DNA of 10,197 nt from Elusimicrobiota bacterium (GTDB lineage Bacteria; Elusimicrobiota; Elusimicrobia; UBA1565; UBA9628): assembly GCA_028865585.1 (NCBI GenBank), contig JAGWJU010000029.1, forward strand, positions 1 to 10,197. Direction: 5' to 3'. Of this stretch, positions 1 to 5,628 are shown one piece after another. Position 1 is the first letter of the stretch, and every line of letters begins with the position of its first letter. The position numbers were made by a program, and so were the translations under genes. Below the pieces are notes generated by a model. The model worked only from the letters and a program-made list of their open reading frames with translations. It was not told where the DNA came from and did no database searches.

Positions 1-803
1 AAGCTTTCGACGCCCTGTTCGAAGCTGGTCAGCGCCCGAGCGCCGGAAATCTTGCGGGAAATGGAACCGAAGTAAGTGCGCGCGCCGGTCGCGGCCACAA
101 CGCCGCGGGCCGTGCCGGAGAGAACGTTGGAACCCTGAAAACAGGAATTGGGCAGCTCAAGCGCGCTCTTCCCGGCGGCGTCGCACGCGGCCGCGGTCTT
201 TTCGACGGGCATGGACTCGCCCGTCAACGCCGACTGGCTTACGAAGAAATCTTTTGCCGAAACCAGCCGCAGATCGGCGGGAATAATGGAGCCCGCGGCC
301 AGAATCACAACGTCCCCGGGCACCAAATCCGCCAGGACCATCTCCTCCTCTCGCCCGGCCCGCAGGACGGTGCAGGTGGTCTTGACCATGGCCAGGAGCT
401 TCTCCACCGCGCGGCCCGAGCGGCTTTCCTGCACGTAGGCCAGTGCCACGCTTAAAATCACCATGGCGCCCACGATGAGGGCCGAGGGGCGATCGCCCAT
501 GGCCAGGGAAATCCCCGCGATGACCAGCAGTTGGACGACCAACGGGTTCTTGGCGCGGCGCGCTAAGCCGAGGAAAAGGCCCTCCCGCGGCGCGCCGCCG
601 GCGTCGTTGGGGCCGAAAATTTCCAGGCGTTCGGCGGCCTGGGCGGACTCGATCCCTTCTGGCGCGCTCTCAAGCTTGCGGAAAACTTCCTCGGGCGCCA
701 AGCCCGCCAGCGACAAAAGTTCCTCGCCTTCGCCGGGGCGCTTGGGCGAAAAGCCTCGGCGAGGAGAAGCGGCTTCTTCCTTAATAGGAGCTGTCGGGGC
801 CAT
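1..803 (-). CDS. mgtA: MgtA-type magnesium-translocating P-type ATPase, N-terminal part (runs off window)
   Basis: The gene starts at the ATG complementary to 801-803 and leaves the window after 267 codons, so only the N-terminal third is present. P-type ATPases of the MgtA/MgtB (P3B) group use ATP to import Mg2+ across the inner membrane. Visible parts are a hydrophilic N-terminus (residues 1-80), two hydrophobic segments at about 88-101 and 107-123 (TM1 and TM2), and the actuator domain with the dephosphorylation motif T-G-E-S at 194-197 inside SALTGESMPVEK. The stretch CFQGSNVLSGTA, then TGARTYFG, then SFEQGV matches MgtA rather than Ca2+-ATPases. The phosphorylation (DKTGT) and ATP-binding domains lie outside the window. 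The gene is divergent from the helix-turn-helix gene at 959. The family call is firm. Mg2+ as substrate is inferred from family resemblance. Confidence 0.85.
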   Translation of the reverse strand, partial: MAPTAPIKEEAASPRRGFSPKRPGEGEELLSLAGLAPEEVFRKLESAPEGIESAQAAERLEIFGPNDAGGAPREGLFLGLARRAKNPLVVQLLVIAGISLAMGDRPSALIVGAMVILSVALAYVQESRSGRAVEKLLAMVKTTCTVLRAGREEEMVLADLVPGDVVILAAGSIIPADLRLVSAKDFFVSQSALTGESMPVEKTAAACDAAGKSALELPNSCFQGSNVLSGTARGVVAATGARTYFGSISRKISGARALTSFEQGVES

Positions 804-831
804 GTTTTTGCCGCCCAAATCCGGGCGACCT

Positions 832-837
832 ATTATA
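832..837 (-). promoter_or_regulatory. Possible -10 element for the mgtA-type gene
   Basis: On the minus strand 837-832 reads TATAAT, a perfect -10 hexamer in an otherwise GC-rich stretch. It would start transcription near 825 and give a leader of about 22 nt before the ATG at 803. No good -35 hexamer lies 16-18 bp upstream (CTGGGG at 860-855), so an activator or extra contacts would be needed. No Mg2+-sensing leader of the long enterobacterial mgtA type could fit in this short leader. Confidence 0.35.
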
Positions 838-881
838 CAACACGGAGCGCGGGGCCCCAGCCGCCCGCCGCCGGACAATAT

Positions 882-910
882 TTGACAAAAGATGACAAAT
901 GCCATACACT
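882..910 (+). promoter_or_regulatory. Sigma70-like promoter for the helix-turn-helix gene
   Basis: A perfect -35 hexamer TTGACA (882-887) is followed after exactly 17 bp by TACACT (905-910), which matches four of six -10 positions. Transcription would begin near 917 and give a leader of about 42 nt before the ATG at 959. The element sits in the 155-bp gap between two divergent genes. It is among the best-formed promoters in the window. Confidence 0.6.
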
Positions 911-958
911 AGAGCTAACAAAGATAACGGGTAAGCAAAAAACGCTTTTATTCACGCC

Positions 959-1219
959 ATGAAAAAGAAACGCAAAGCCGCCCGCGCGCAAAGCCTCACC
1001 CAAGCTCCTGAGATCATGGATATCAAGACCTTGGCCCGCTATCTCGGCATGGGCCGCTCGAAAATCTACGGCCTCATCCGCCAGAAAAAAATTCCGGCCT
1101 CCCGCATCGGCCGGCAGTACCGCTTCTCCAAACCAATCGTCGACGCCTGGCTGCGCGAGCGCCTCATCATGCAACCCGCCGACACCGACCTTCCCCTCTT
1201 CGACAAGCCCCGCCGCTAA
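959..1219 (+). CDS. Small excisionase/MerR-like helix-turn-helix DNA-binding protein
   Basis: An 86-residue protein with a basic N-terminus (MKKKRKAARA) and one winged helix-turn-helix domain of the excisionase/MerR type (HTH_17-like) at about residues 20-68. The pattern MDIKTLARYLGMGRSKIY, then GLIRQKKIPASRIGRQYRF, then a helix ending in VDAWLRE is typical: helix-turn-helix, a wing with the invariant-looking G-R-Q-Y-R-F, and a C-terminal Trp helix. The acidic/proline tail (about 71-83) is unassigned. No integrase, recombinase or phage gene is nearby, so a role as true excisionase is not supported. A small chromosomal regulator is more likely. It is divergent from the mgtA-type gene and could regulate it, but that rests on position only. 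No clear Shine-Dalgarno precedes the ATG. ATG 1016 (Met20), directly before the domain, is an alternative start. Confidence 0.75.
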   Translation: MKKKRKAARAQSLTQAPEIMDIKTLARYLGMGRSKIYGLIRQKKIPASRIGRQYRFSKPIVDAWLRERLIMQPADTDLPLFDKPRR

Positions 1220-1256
1220 GCCCAAATTCTCCGTCGGGCCCCCGTCGATAAAACTC

Positions 1257-1286
1257 TTGCGTTCCGTCGGTGAATATTGATATAGT
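1257..1286 (+). promoter_or_regulatory. Promoter of the duplicated-repeat small protein gene
   Basis: TTGCGT (1257-1262) and TATAGT (1281-1286) are separated by 18 bp. Each matches consensus at four or more positions. The predicted start is near 1293, giving a leader of about 74 nt. Nothing else coding lies between the preceding gene (ends 1219) and the ATG at 1367, so the small gene appears to be its own transcription unit. Confidence 0.55.
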
Positions 1287-1298
1287 GGGCTTGAATTC

Positions 1299-1342
1299 GC
1301 CGCTCAGAGAGCGGCCCAGGGGATGCCCAAGGGTTCTCTTGG
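1299..1342 (+). promoter_or_regulatory. Two leader stem-loops upstream of the 73-residue protein gene
   Basis: The first hairpin pairs GCCGCTC (1299-1305) with GAGCGGC (1309-1315) around the 3-nt loop AGA. It would sit about 6 nt from the predicted 5' end of the mRNA. The second pairs CCAAG (1327-1331) with CTTGG (1338-1342). A 5'-terminal GC-rich hairpin is a common mRNA stabiliser. A regulatory role is possible but nothing here identifies a known riboswitch. Confidence 0.4.
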
Positions 1343-1350
1343 AATTTGAT

Positions 1351-1356
1351 GGAGGT
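1351..1356 (+). promoter_or_regulatory. Shine-Dalgarno that fixes the start of the small repeat protein
   Basis: GGAGGT at 1351-1356 is followed by 10 nt and then ATG 1367. A TTG at 1346 and an ATG at 1349 are in the same frame but overlap or precede this ribosome-binding site, so the start at 1367 is preferred. Confidence 0.65.
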
Positions 1357-1366
1357 TACAAACCAC

Positions 1367-1588
1367 ATGGCTGAGAAAGTTCAGAAGGTCGGCATCACCC
1401 GCGCGAGCGGCTATCTTTACTACATCGACAAGCAGGGCGACGTCTCCCGCGCCAAGATGGCGCGCGGCGGCAAGAAGGGCGGCAAGCCGGAGAAGGTCCA
1501 CAAGGTCGGCCTCAAGAAGCAGACCGGCTACCTCTACTACCTGGACAAGAAAGGCGATGTGTCCCGCGCCAAGATGGTCAACGCCTAA
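1367..1588 (+). CDS. 73-residue basic protein with two G-Y-L-Y-Y-x-D-K repeats, function unknown
   Basis: The protein is an internal duplication. Unit one (residues 3-31) and unit two (residues 42-70) share E-K-V-x-K-V-G, then G-Y-L-Y-Y-(I/L)-D-K-x-G-D-V-S-R-A-K-M, offset by exactly 39 residues. The link between them is ARGGKKGGKP. It has 18 Lys/Arg against 6 Asp/Glu, no signal peptide, no membrane segment and no Cys. Each unit looks like a short beta-hairpin (aromatic strand, D-K-x-G-D turn, second strand). I do not recognise a named function. The Gly/Lys linker and strong positive charge fit nucleic-acid or ribosome binding, but that is inference only. Strong signals surround it (promoter, stem-loop leader, GGAGGT, terminator), which suggests a well-expressed stand-alone gene. 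The reading frame is supported by conservation between its own two halves. Confidence 0.75.
   Translation: MAEKVQKVGITRASGYLYYIDKQGDVSRAKMARGGKKGGKPEKVHKVGLKKQTGYLYYLDKKGDVSRAKMVNA
1373..1576 (+). repeat. Tandem coding duplication, two 87-bp units 117 bp apart
   Basis: Unit A is 1373-1459 and unit B is 1490-1576. They encode 29-residue segments identical at most positions. Differences are largely third-position or conservative (for example GGC TAT CTT TAC TAC against GGC TAC CTC TAC TAC). This pattern indicates an old duplication kept under protein-level selection, not a recent copying error. Confidence 0.75.
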
Positions 1589-1614
1589 GCCTCTATCCAG
1601 ACGAAAAACAAAAC

Positions 1615-1652
1615 ATCCCCCTCCCGGACGTCCCGTGGAGGGGGATTTCTTT
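1615..1652 (+). terminator. Rho-independent terminator after the small repeat protein
   Basis: ATCCCCCTCC (1615-1624) pairs perfectly with GGAGGGGGAT (1637-1646) to give a 10-bp GC-rich stem. The 12-nt loop contains the self-complementary GGACGTCC. A T-rich tail TTTCTTT (1646-1652) follows. The A-rich run before the stem (about 1604-1613) would also serve as a U-tract for transcription from the other side, so it may work in both directions. It lies 26 nt after the stop at 1588. Confidence 0.8.
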
Positions 1653-2023
1653 CCCCCGCTCGGGGCGGCAGGGGCCAATGGCCCGAGCGCTGTCTGGCCG
1701 CGGCGCTGACTCCCGCCGCGGCGCTGTGCCGCGCCTCCAGGCGCGATATTCTTGACGATGAGGCGCTGCGCGCCGTGGCCTTGCGGGCGCTCAAGGAAGC
1801 CGTCGCCGTTGCGAACGCGTCCGGCGCGGGCCTAAGCTACCCTGCAGCGTCTCAAGCGGCCCTCTCGCATTGCCGCCGCCCCGGCGCGAAACGGAAGGCA
1901 ACGCTCCGGGAGGCCGGCCGGAGCCTCGACTCCCTCCTCTCCGCCGCGAGGACAAATAGGGTTCCCGTCCCGTTCTTAAGCAGGCTCGCGCGCCTCATCC
2001 GCCGGTTGGAGGCCGCGGCGTGA
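1652..2023 (+). pseudogene. Decayed C-terminal fragment of a 2-dehydropantoate 2-reductase-like protein
   Basis: The frame is open up to the TGA at 2021-2023 but has no convincing start; the first plausible one is GTG 1775, without a good ribosome site. The translation resembles the C-terminal helical domain of ketopantoate reductase (PanE/ApbA), the NADPH-dependent step to pantoate for coenzyme A. Codon TGG 1679 fits the Trp of the family's W-x-K-L-x-x-N-x-x-x-N-P motif, with the Pro 11 residues later as expected. The catalytic Lys and both Asn are Glu, Ala and Thr here. A helix like D-D-E-A-L-R-A-V-A-L-R-A-L-K-E-A-V-A-V-A and an end like V-P-V-P-F-L-S-R-L then follow. The N-terminal Rossmann domain (about 170 residues) is missing and a terminator stands in its place. 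This looks like a remnant after a deletion. The stop overlaps the folD start. A 116-residue protein of new function is a less likely reading. The family assignment is by eye from memory of the family. Confidence 0.5.
2008..2012 (+). promoter_or_regulatory. Shine-Dalgarno deciding the GTG start of folD
   Basis: GGAGG at 2008-2012 lies 7 nt before GTG 2020, inside the last codons of the preceding frame. The GTGA overlap (2020-2023) of folD start and upstream stop is the arrangement expected for translational coupling. It supports GTG 2020 as the start. Confidence 0.7.
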
Positions 2024-2886
2024 GCGCGGAAATCCTTAAAGGCGCGGCCCTGGCCGCCGAAATCAAGGAGGACGCCGCCCGCCGGACAGCGGCTTTTAAA
2101 ACCCGCGCCGGGCGTCCGATCCGCCTCGCCCTGATTTCCGCGCAGGCCGGCGCCGCCGCGCAAAGCTACCTAAAAGCCCGCGTCAAGGCCGGCCAAAGCG
2201 TCGGCATCGAGGCGGGAATCATTCCTATCGGTACGGATTGGACGACCGAACGGCTTGCCGCGCTGATTGCGGGCGTGGCGCGAGACGAAACGACCGACGC
2301 GCTCATCGTAGACTTTCCCCTGCCCGAAGCCATCGACGCCGGGAAAATCCGGGAAGCTCTTCCTCCAAAAAAGGACGCCGAAGGGCTTTCTCCCGACAGC
2401 TTCGGCCGGCTCTTTTTGGCCAAACGCTACGCGGAAGCGCGCCGCCTGGTGGTTCCGCCCACGGCCATGGCCTGCGCCGAACTGCTGCGCCGCACCGGAA
2501 TTCCCCTGGAAGGCCGCCGCGCGCTGGTCGTCGGCCGCTCGCCCGTGGTCGGACGTCCGGCCGCGCATCTCTTGAGCCTCCTGGGCCTGACCGTCACTCT
2601 CGCCCACTCAAAGACTCAAGATATTGAACAGGAGGTCCGCCGCGCGGATGCCGTGGTTGCGGCGGCGGGAAAGGCGCGCCTTGTGCGCGGCGCTTGGATT
2701 AAGCCCGGCGCCGCGGTCATCGACGCGGGAGTCAACCAGGACGGCGAGTCCCTCTGCGGGGACGTGGAGTTCGCGGCGGCCGCCGCAAACGCCTCCTTCA
2801 TAACGCCGGTTCCGGGAGGCGTGGGGCCGGTCACCACCGCCTGCCTCTTGGCCAACGCCGTTCTCCTGGCCGAATCCCGCCTCTAG
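2020..2886 (+). CDS. folD: FolD-like methylenetetrahydrofolate dehydrogenase/cyclohydrolase with altered active site
   Basis: At 288 residues this is full length for FolD, the cytosolic enzyme that interconverts 5,10-methylene-THF and 10-formyl-THF using NAD(P). The C-terminal cofactor domain is classical: LEGRRALVVGRSPVVGRP (about 164-181), then HSKTQDI, WIKPGAAVIDAGVN, GDVEF and ITPVPGGVGPVTTA. The N-terminal substrate half aligns without gaps to E. coli FolD up to residue 122 but departs at key sites. Tyr50 is kept. Lys54 of Y-x-x-x-K is Arg. Gln98 of Q-L-P-L-P is Asp (V-D-F-P-L-P). Asp121 of K-D-V-D-G is Glu (K-D-A-E-G). Lys54 is needed for the cyclohydrolase step in characterised enzymes, so activity may be changed or dehydrogenase-only. 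The start is GTG with GGAGG 7 nt upstream, overlapping the preceding stop. The gene ends in TAG, 12 bp from the convergent tdk stop. Confidence 0.88.
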   Translation: MSAEILKGAALAAEIKEDAARRTAAFKTRAGRPIRLALISAQAGAAAQSYLKARVKAGQSVGIEAGIIPIGTDWTTERLAALIAGVARDETTDALIVDFPLPEAIDAGKIREALPPKKDAEGLSPDSFGRLFLAKRYAEARRLVVPPTAMACAELLRRTGIPLEGRRALVVGRSPVVGRPAAHLLSLLGLTVTLAHSKTQDIEQEVRRADAVVAAAGKARLVRGAWIKPGAAVIDAGVNQDGESLCGDVEFAAAAANASFITPVPGGVGPVTTACLLANAVLLAESRL

Positions 2887-2898
2887 GCCGGCGAAAAC

Positions 2899-3510
2899 TC
2901 AGGCGCGGCCCGCGTCGCGGGTAAAGCATCGCCGGCAGCGGGCCTCGTATTTGTCCGCCGCGCCCACCTCGATGATCTTCCTGGAGACCGAAAGGCGTTG
3001 CGAGCGGTTGGCCGGGTCTCCGCAAACGGCGCAGATGGCCAAGTTTTTGGTCACCAGCTCCGCCACGCCCATAATCTTGGCGGTGATGAGGAAAGGCGCG
3101 CCGCGGTAATCCTGGTCCAGGCCCGCCACGATGACGCGCCGGCCCTCGTCGGCAAGACGTTCGCAGGCCTCCACGATGCCTTCGTCGAAGAACTGCACTT
3201 CGTCGATGCCCACGACCTGGGTGTCGGGCTTGACCAAGCGCAGCACGTCCTTGGACTTGGACGCGCGTTGCGATGGGATTTTCGCCAAATCGTGCGAGAC
3301 GATGTGATCTTTTGAGTAGCGCGCATCCAGGGAGGAATTGAACACCTGGACCTTCTGCCTCGCAATGGTGGCCAGGCGCAACCGGCGGATGAGCTCCTGC
3401 GTTTTCCCGGAAAACATGCTGCCCACCACGGCCTCGATCCAGCCGCCGCGCGGTCCCCAGTGCAGAGGCACCTCGAGCGCCCGGCGCTCTTTCTTGGGCG
3501 CGCGGCTCAC
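2899..3510 (-). CDS. tdk: Thymidine kinase (type II, zinc-binding)
   Basis: This 203-residue cytosolic enzyme phosphorylates thymidine to dTMP with ATP. It carries the P-loop GSMFSGKT (30-37), the Walker B/catalytic segment VVGIDEVQFFDE (99-110, with Glu104 the expected general base), the GLDQDYRG stretch (130-137) and the type II zinc site C160-x-x-C163 plus C192-x-x-C195. The lid end VGAADKYEARCRRCF fits the thymidine-binding lasso. The length is normal for bacterial TK. The start is GTG complementary to 3508-3510, overlapping the rmlB TGA by 4 nt. GGGAG about 8 nt upstream supports it. It is the last gene of an epimerase-rmlB-tdk operon. Thymidine salvage feeds the dTTP pool used by RmlA, so a metabolic link with the neighbours is plausible. 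Confidence 0.93.
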   Translation of the reverse strand: MSRAPKKERRALEVPLHWGPRGGWIEAVVGSMFSGKTQELIRRLRLATIARQKVQVFNSSLDARYSKDHIVSHDLAKIPSQRASKSKDVLRLVKPDTQVVGIDEVQFFDEGIVEACERLADEGRRVIVAGLDQDYRGAPFLITAKIMGVAELVTKNLAICAVCGDPANRSQRLSVSRKIIEVGAADKYEARCRRCFTRDAGRA

Positions 3511-4523
3511 GAGGCCGCTCCCAGGCGCCCGGAATATTGCCGCCGGTAGTACGACCGATAGCCGCCGTCTTTTTTAAGCGGCCGCCACCACGCCTCATGC
3601 CCGCGATACCAGTCCACGGTGCGCGCCAGCGCCGCGCCGAAGCCGTGCGCCGGGCGATAGCCGAGTTTTTTTAATTTGGAAAAATTGAGCGCATAGCGGC
3701 GGTCATGCCCCGGCCGGTCGGGCACGGGCTTAATCAGATCGCGGGGCTTCTCCATCAAGCCGCGCACGCGCTCGACGAGCTCACGGTTGGCGCAGGAATA
3801 GCCCCCGGCGACGTTGTAAATCTCGCCGGGCTTGCCGCGGCGCAAAATCAGATCCAGGGCTCGGACGTGATCGAGGACGTAGAGCCAGTCGCGCACTTGC
3901 CGGCCGTCGCCGTACAAGGGATACGGCTTGTCGTCAATCCAGTTGGTGATCATGAGCGGCAGGGCTTTTTCCGGAAACTGATAGGGCCCGAAATTATTGG
4001 AGGCGCGCGTCACGATGACGGGCAGGCCGTGGGTGACGAAGTAAGAGCGGGCCAGGAGGTCCCCCGCGGCCTTGGAGGCGGCGTAGGGGCTGTTGGGAAG
4101 AAGGCGGTCATCCTCTTTGGAGAGCCCGCGGGGCACGCTTCCATAAACCTCGTCCGTCCCGACGTGTACGAAGCGCTCGACCTTGTTCTTGAGCGCGGCG
4201 CGCAAAAGGACGTCCGTGCCGAGCACGTTCGTGCGCAAAAACGCGCCCGAATCCAGAATGGAGCGGTCCACGTGGGTTTCCGCCGCGAAATGGACCACGG
4301 CGTCGACGCCCGCCATCGAGCGGGCCACGACGGCCGGATCGGCGATGTCTCCCTTGATCCACCGGTACCGGGGATTATCGCGAACATCGGCCAGGTTGGC
4401 GGGGTTCCCGGCGTAAGTTCGAAGATCCAGGTTCGCCACTCGAACGCCGGGGTGCTCCGTCAGGGCGTGGCGGATGAAGTTCGATCCGATGAACCCCAGG
4501 CCGCCGGTGACCAGAAGCCTCAT
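3507..4523 (-). CDS. rmlB: dTDP-glucose 4,6-dehydratase
   Basis: A 338-residue extended short-chain dehydrogenase that converts dTDP-D-glucose to dTDP-4-keto-6-deoxy-D-glucose with bound NAD+, the second step towards dTDP-L-rhamnose and other deoxysugars. Seen are the Rossmann motif TGGLGFIGSNF (6-16), TYAGN (36-40), HFAAETHVDRSI, the dehydratase triad region G-T-D-E-V-Y-G with Asp124 and Glu125, the catalytic YAASK (Tyr147, Lys151), NNFGPYQFPEK (176-186), and RPGHDRRYA near the C-terminus, all specific to RmlB. The ATG complementary to 4521-4523 begins right at the usual M-R-L-L-V-T-G-G and overlaps the upstream epimerase stop (ATGA). An in-frame extension to about 4583 would add 20 unrelated residues and is rejected. 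The stop overlaps the tdk start. Confidence 0.95.
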   Translation of the reverse strand: MRLLVTGGLGFIGSNFIRHALTEHPGVRVANLDLRTYAGNPANLADVRDNPRYRWIKGDIADPAVVARSMAGVDAVVHFAAETHVDRSILDSGAFLRTNVLGTDVLLRAALKNKVERFVHVGTDEVYGSVPRGLSKEDDRLLPNSPYAASKAAGDLLARSYFVTHGLPVIVTRASNNFGPYQFPEKALPLMITNWIDDKPYPLYGDGRQVRDWLYVLDHVRALDLILRRGKPGEIYNVAGGYSCANRELVERVRGLMEKPRDLIKPVPDRPGHDRRYALNFSKLKKLGYRPAHGFGAALARTVDWYRGHEAWWRPLKKDGGYRSYYRRQYSGRLGAAS

Positions 4524-5503
4524 GCCGCGGCTTTTTCGGCCTCCGGGCGCCGCTTGAAGTAGGCACCCGTGAAGTACTCCCAAGTTCCGGCCAAGCCGTC
4601 GTCGAAGCCCACCAGAGGCCTGTAGCCTAGGAACTTCTTGGCCCGCGAGATGTCGGCGAAGGTCTTGCGGACGTCGCCCGCGCGCATGGGATGGTGCCGC
4701 CGCTCGAGCTTGCGGCCGCAGAGCTTCTCAATGACCCGGACCAAGTCCAGAAGCGAATAGGTCTTGCCGTTGGCGATGTTGTAGGTTTCGCCCACGCCTT
4801 TTTTGGTCTTGGCCGCCAATAAATTGGCGGAGACCACGTTCTTGATGTGGGTGAAGTCGCGGCGCTGCTTGCCGTCCCAGTGCACCTCCAGGGGCAGGCC
4901 CAAATAGGCCTGCTCCATGAACTTGGGGATGACCGCCGAATACTGCGACTCGGGGTCTTGGCGCGGCCCGAAGACGTTGAAGTAGCGCAGGCTCACGGTC
5001 TCAAGGCCGTAGAGCTTCGTGAACATGATGCAGTACTGTTCGCCCGCGAGCTTGGAGCAGGCGTAAGGGGAAACCGGCATGGGGCGGTACTCCTCTTTTT
5101 GCGGAAAACGCTTGGCGTCGCCGTAAACGGAGCTCGACGACGCATAGACCACGCGGCGGACCTTGGCCGCCTTGGCCGCCAGAAGCAGGTTGAGCGTGCC
5201 GGTGCTGTTGGAATCGTGGGATTCGGTCGGGCGGTCGACGGACTTGGGCACCGAGCGGATGGCGGCCTGGTGAATGACGACCTCGGCGCCTTCGACCGCG
5301 CGGCGGCAGTCCTCGGAGGAGCGCAAGTCGCCCCGCACGAACTCGACTTTATCCCTGAAAGAGGCCATGTGCTCTTCCTTGCCCGTGGACATGTTGTCGA
5401 GGACGCGGACTTTCTCTCCGCGCCGCACCAGCTCTTCCGCGATGTGCGAGCCGATGAACCCGGCCCCGCCCGTCACCAGCCAAAGCTTCGCTTCCTGCGC
5501 CAT
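4520..5503 (-). CDS. NAD-dependent UDP-sugar 4-epimerase (GalE / WbpP-like)
   Basis: A 327-residue extended SDR enzyme that probably inverts C4 of UDP-glucose or UDP-N-acetylglucosamine for envelope polysaccharide. It has TGGAGFIGSH (11-20), HQAAIRSVPKSVDRP (78-92), ASSSSVYGD (121-129), catalytic YACSK (Tyr147, Lys151), RYFNVFGPRQDP and RRDFTHIKNVV. The combination A-A-I-x-S-V-P-x-S, S-S-S-S-V-Y-G-D and R-Y-F-N-V-F-G-x-R-Q-D-P is closer to the WbpP/Gne UDP-GlcNAc epimerase branch than to classical GalE, but substrate cannot be fixed by sight. The ATG is complementary to 5501-5503, with GAGGGAGA about 6-8 nt upstream. It is the first gene of the three-gene minus-strand operon, divergent from rmlA across 125 bp. 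Confidence 0.85.
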   Translation of the reverse strand: MAQEAKLWLVTGGAGFIGSHIAEELVRRGEKVRVLDNMSTGKEEHMASFRDKVEFVRGDLRSSEDCRRAVEGAEVVIHQAAIRSVPKSVDRPTESHDSNSTGTLNLLLAAKAAKVRRVVYASSSSVYGDAKRFPQKEEYRPMPVSPYACSKLAGEQYCIMFTKLYGLETVSLRYFNVFGPRQDPESQYSAVIPKFMEQAYLGLPLEVHWDGKQRRDFTHIKNVVSANLLAAKTKKGVGETYNIANGKTYSLLDLVRVIEKLCGRKLERRHHPMRAGDVRKTFADISRAKKFLGYRPLVGFDDGLAGTWEYFTGAYFKRRPEAEKAAA

Positions 5504-5628
5504 GAATTTCTCCCTCGATATTGTTCTACGGTCTTCCGATGCTATGGAATTCTATTTAATTTCCACGGCCCGCGCCACGCGCGGGCGGCGCCGGCCTGGC
5601 GGCCAAAATGATATCATGCCCCCGCGCC
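5504..5628. promoter_or_regulatory. Divergent control region between the epimerase operon and rmlA
   Basis: This 125-bp gap must hold both promoters. Towards the epimerase, TAGAAT (minus strand, 5554-5549) is a fair -10 but has no good -35. Towards rmlA, TATCAT (5612-5617) lies 11 bp before the ATG, inside the 10-bp palindrome ATGATATCAT (5608-5617). It would give a leader of only about 5 nt and no Shine-Dalgarno is visible. A GC-rich stem (GCCCGCG 5568-5574 with CGCGGGC 5580-5586) separates the two halves. These are weak assignments. Confidence 0.35.

Noticed and set aside
959..1219. True phage or integrative-element excisionase.
   Set aside because: No integrase, attachment repeat or other mobile gene is visible nearby, and the surrounding genes are ordinary chromosomal ones.
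833..1225. A 130-residue minus-strand frame opposite the helix-turn-helix gene.
   Set aside because: The plus-strand frame has a promoter and a recognisable DNA-binding domain. The minus frame has no recognisable motif.
1657..1689. Inverted repeat CGCTCGGG (1657-1664) with CCCGAGCG (1682-1689) as a second terminator or attenuator before folD.
   Set aside because: The stem is perfect, but there is no T-tract and it lies within the panE-like frame. It could be structural, but there is not enough to name it.
4524..4583. An N-terminal extension of rmlB by 20 residues.
   Set aside because: The family starts at M-R-L-L-V-T-G-G, and the ATG at 4523 forms an ATGA overlap with the epimerase stop. 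The extra residues are antisense-like shadow of the epimerase 3' end.
3705..5611. Long plus-strand open frames opposite rmlB and the epimerase.
   Set aside because: They are GC-rich antisense shadows of two strongly conserved minus-strand enzymes and show no family motifs.
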